Below, in pieces: positions 63,231 through 64,000 of a stretch of 64,000 nucleotides of DNA. Origin of the DNA: Ascidia mentula. Taxonomy: Eukaryota > Chordata > Ascidiacea > Phlebobranchia > Ascidiidae. The DNA is taken from the NCBI GenBank assembly GCA_947561715.1, contig OX387201.1, positions 14,646,001 to 14,710,000 on the forward strand, given 5' to 3'. Numbering within the stretch: position 1 is the stretch's first letter; each line of letters opens with the position of its first letter. The notes under the pieces are model-generated. The model saw only the letters and a program-made list of their open reading frames with translations, did not search any database and was not told where the DNA came from. Both the position numbers and the translations under genes were made by a program.

Positions 63231-63677
63231 TTTCGGAAAAAACGAATTTAGCCAGGAAGACACGTAACTGCCCGTTTTTATTCATATGCTGGAAACGATT
63301 TGTTTCTCAGCAAATCAGCCAACTCATGTCTTAAAATATAAATACTGCAGCTATAATTTATATTCTATGTGTACGAATGGTTTCACTCGTCTTTCTTACT
63401 CTGTTATGTTTTGATGTATGTACAAGCAAAATAAGTGTTTTGTACAAATTTATTTTTTGCTGCAAGGATTCAGTTAATATGAATTTTCGATTCAAGTTTG
63501 GTAACTTTCAACACGTCGCATGACGATTTTGGAATCGAGTGTACAAAGATTTCAGAAACATTTAAATATTTACAAATTACCGAAGCAGAAAATGTCTTTC
63601 AATATAGATTCAAACTAATTCAATCAGGCATGATGCTCATCATCCAGCATATGTACAACGTCGCAGGTGTTAAGTTT

Positions 63678-63796
63678 TCAATCTCCGTTTTTGTACATGC
63701 GGCGCTTTAAAATCCACCCGATCACTCCAACAACGACCCCAATTATAATGGCGGTAGCTCCAACAGCAATATAAACAACATTGGAGTTGTTCACTT
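63678..63796 (-). CDS. Terminal exon of a second ZP-type membrane protein
   Basis: Paralogous to the last exon of the CUB-ZP gene (43134-43246): the acceptor TTTGCAG, phase 1, the start EV, a TM helix VAVGATAIIIGVVVGVIGW-like in position, and a basic tail KRRMYKNGD against KRRVNKSGN. It is intact to its stop. The preceding exons should lie beyond 64000 on the minus strand, so gene completeness is unknown. Flanking similarity includes a CCACGTGGTGGCAGTA block present near both copies (43430 and 63910). Confidence 0.7.
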
Positions 63797-64000
63797 CTGC
63801 AAACGAATTAACATTAAAGTTAGCTAATCTTTGATTTGCTGCCAAATGCGCCTCATAGGGTATATATGTACATCGACGAGCCAAGCTGGAATTAATATAT
63901 AGTACGCGTCCACGTGGTGGCAGTAACGAGACAAAATGTGTCAATCTGTCCGCGGTCAGGCGTTCCGTATACTAAGGAGAAAAACTTATTTGGCGTATTG

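Overview
This window reads as an animal genome of tunicate (ascidian, Ciona-like) type. It is AT-rich, with small exons, short GT-AG introns and closely packed genes, and it carries chordate families: LAMP, Hairy/E(spl), nucleolin, a ciliary opsin, a CUZD1-like CUB/ZP protein and an LCCL/EGF/fibrinogen protein. The species call is inference. The exon models were built by hand from splice sites and reading phase. Six multi-exon models close in frame over their whole length.

Layout. 0-2.5 kb: the 3' end of a LAMP gene (+) with two alternative terminal exons. 4.2-14.7 kb: a second LAMP gene (+) with four luminal LAMP modules and three alternative terminal exons, each encoding a different membrane anchor and YxxΦ tail. 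18.4-21.3 kb: a Hairy/E(spl) (HES) repressor (-) with about 5.5 kb of apparently gene-free upstream DNA. 26.9-34.5 kb: nucleolin (-), 16 exons, with two near-identical H/ACA snoRNA-like copies and small inverted-repeat elements in its introns. 35.4-36.5 kb: an intronless coiled-coil gene (+), divergent from nucleolin. 37.9-41.5 kb: a nine-exon ciliary opsin (+) with a TATA box and Otx-type sites. 43.1-48.8 kb: a CUB-CUB-ZP-EGF-TM membrane protein (-). 50.1-51.6 kb: a decayed LINE. 53.5-58.5 kb: a secreted LCCL-LCCL-EGF-EGF-EGF-fibrinogen protein (-). 58.5-60.1 kb: tandem copies of that gene's 5' end. 60.4-61.9 kb: an old retroelement coding relic. 61.9-63.2 kb: a broken segmental copy of pieces of the ZP gene and its upstream flank. 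63.7-63.8 kb: the last exon of a second ZP-type gene that runs off the window.

How the genes relate. The two LAMP genes are tandem paralogues, and their cassettes of alternative last exons suggest lysosomal or endosomal membrane isoforms with different sorting tails, parallel to vertebrate LAMP2A/B/C. The 43-64 kb end is an accessory-looking region of extracellular adhesion or recognition proteins, duplications and mobile DNA. Nucleolin, HES and opsin look like ordinary single genes. The most notable observations are the terminal-exon arrays of the LAMP genes, the LCCL/EGF/fibrinogen architecture, the twin intronic snoRNAs and a minimal-hammerhead-like motif inside a perfect 59-bp inverted repeat.
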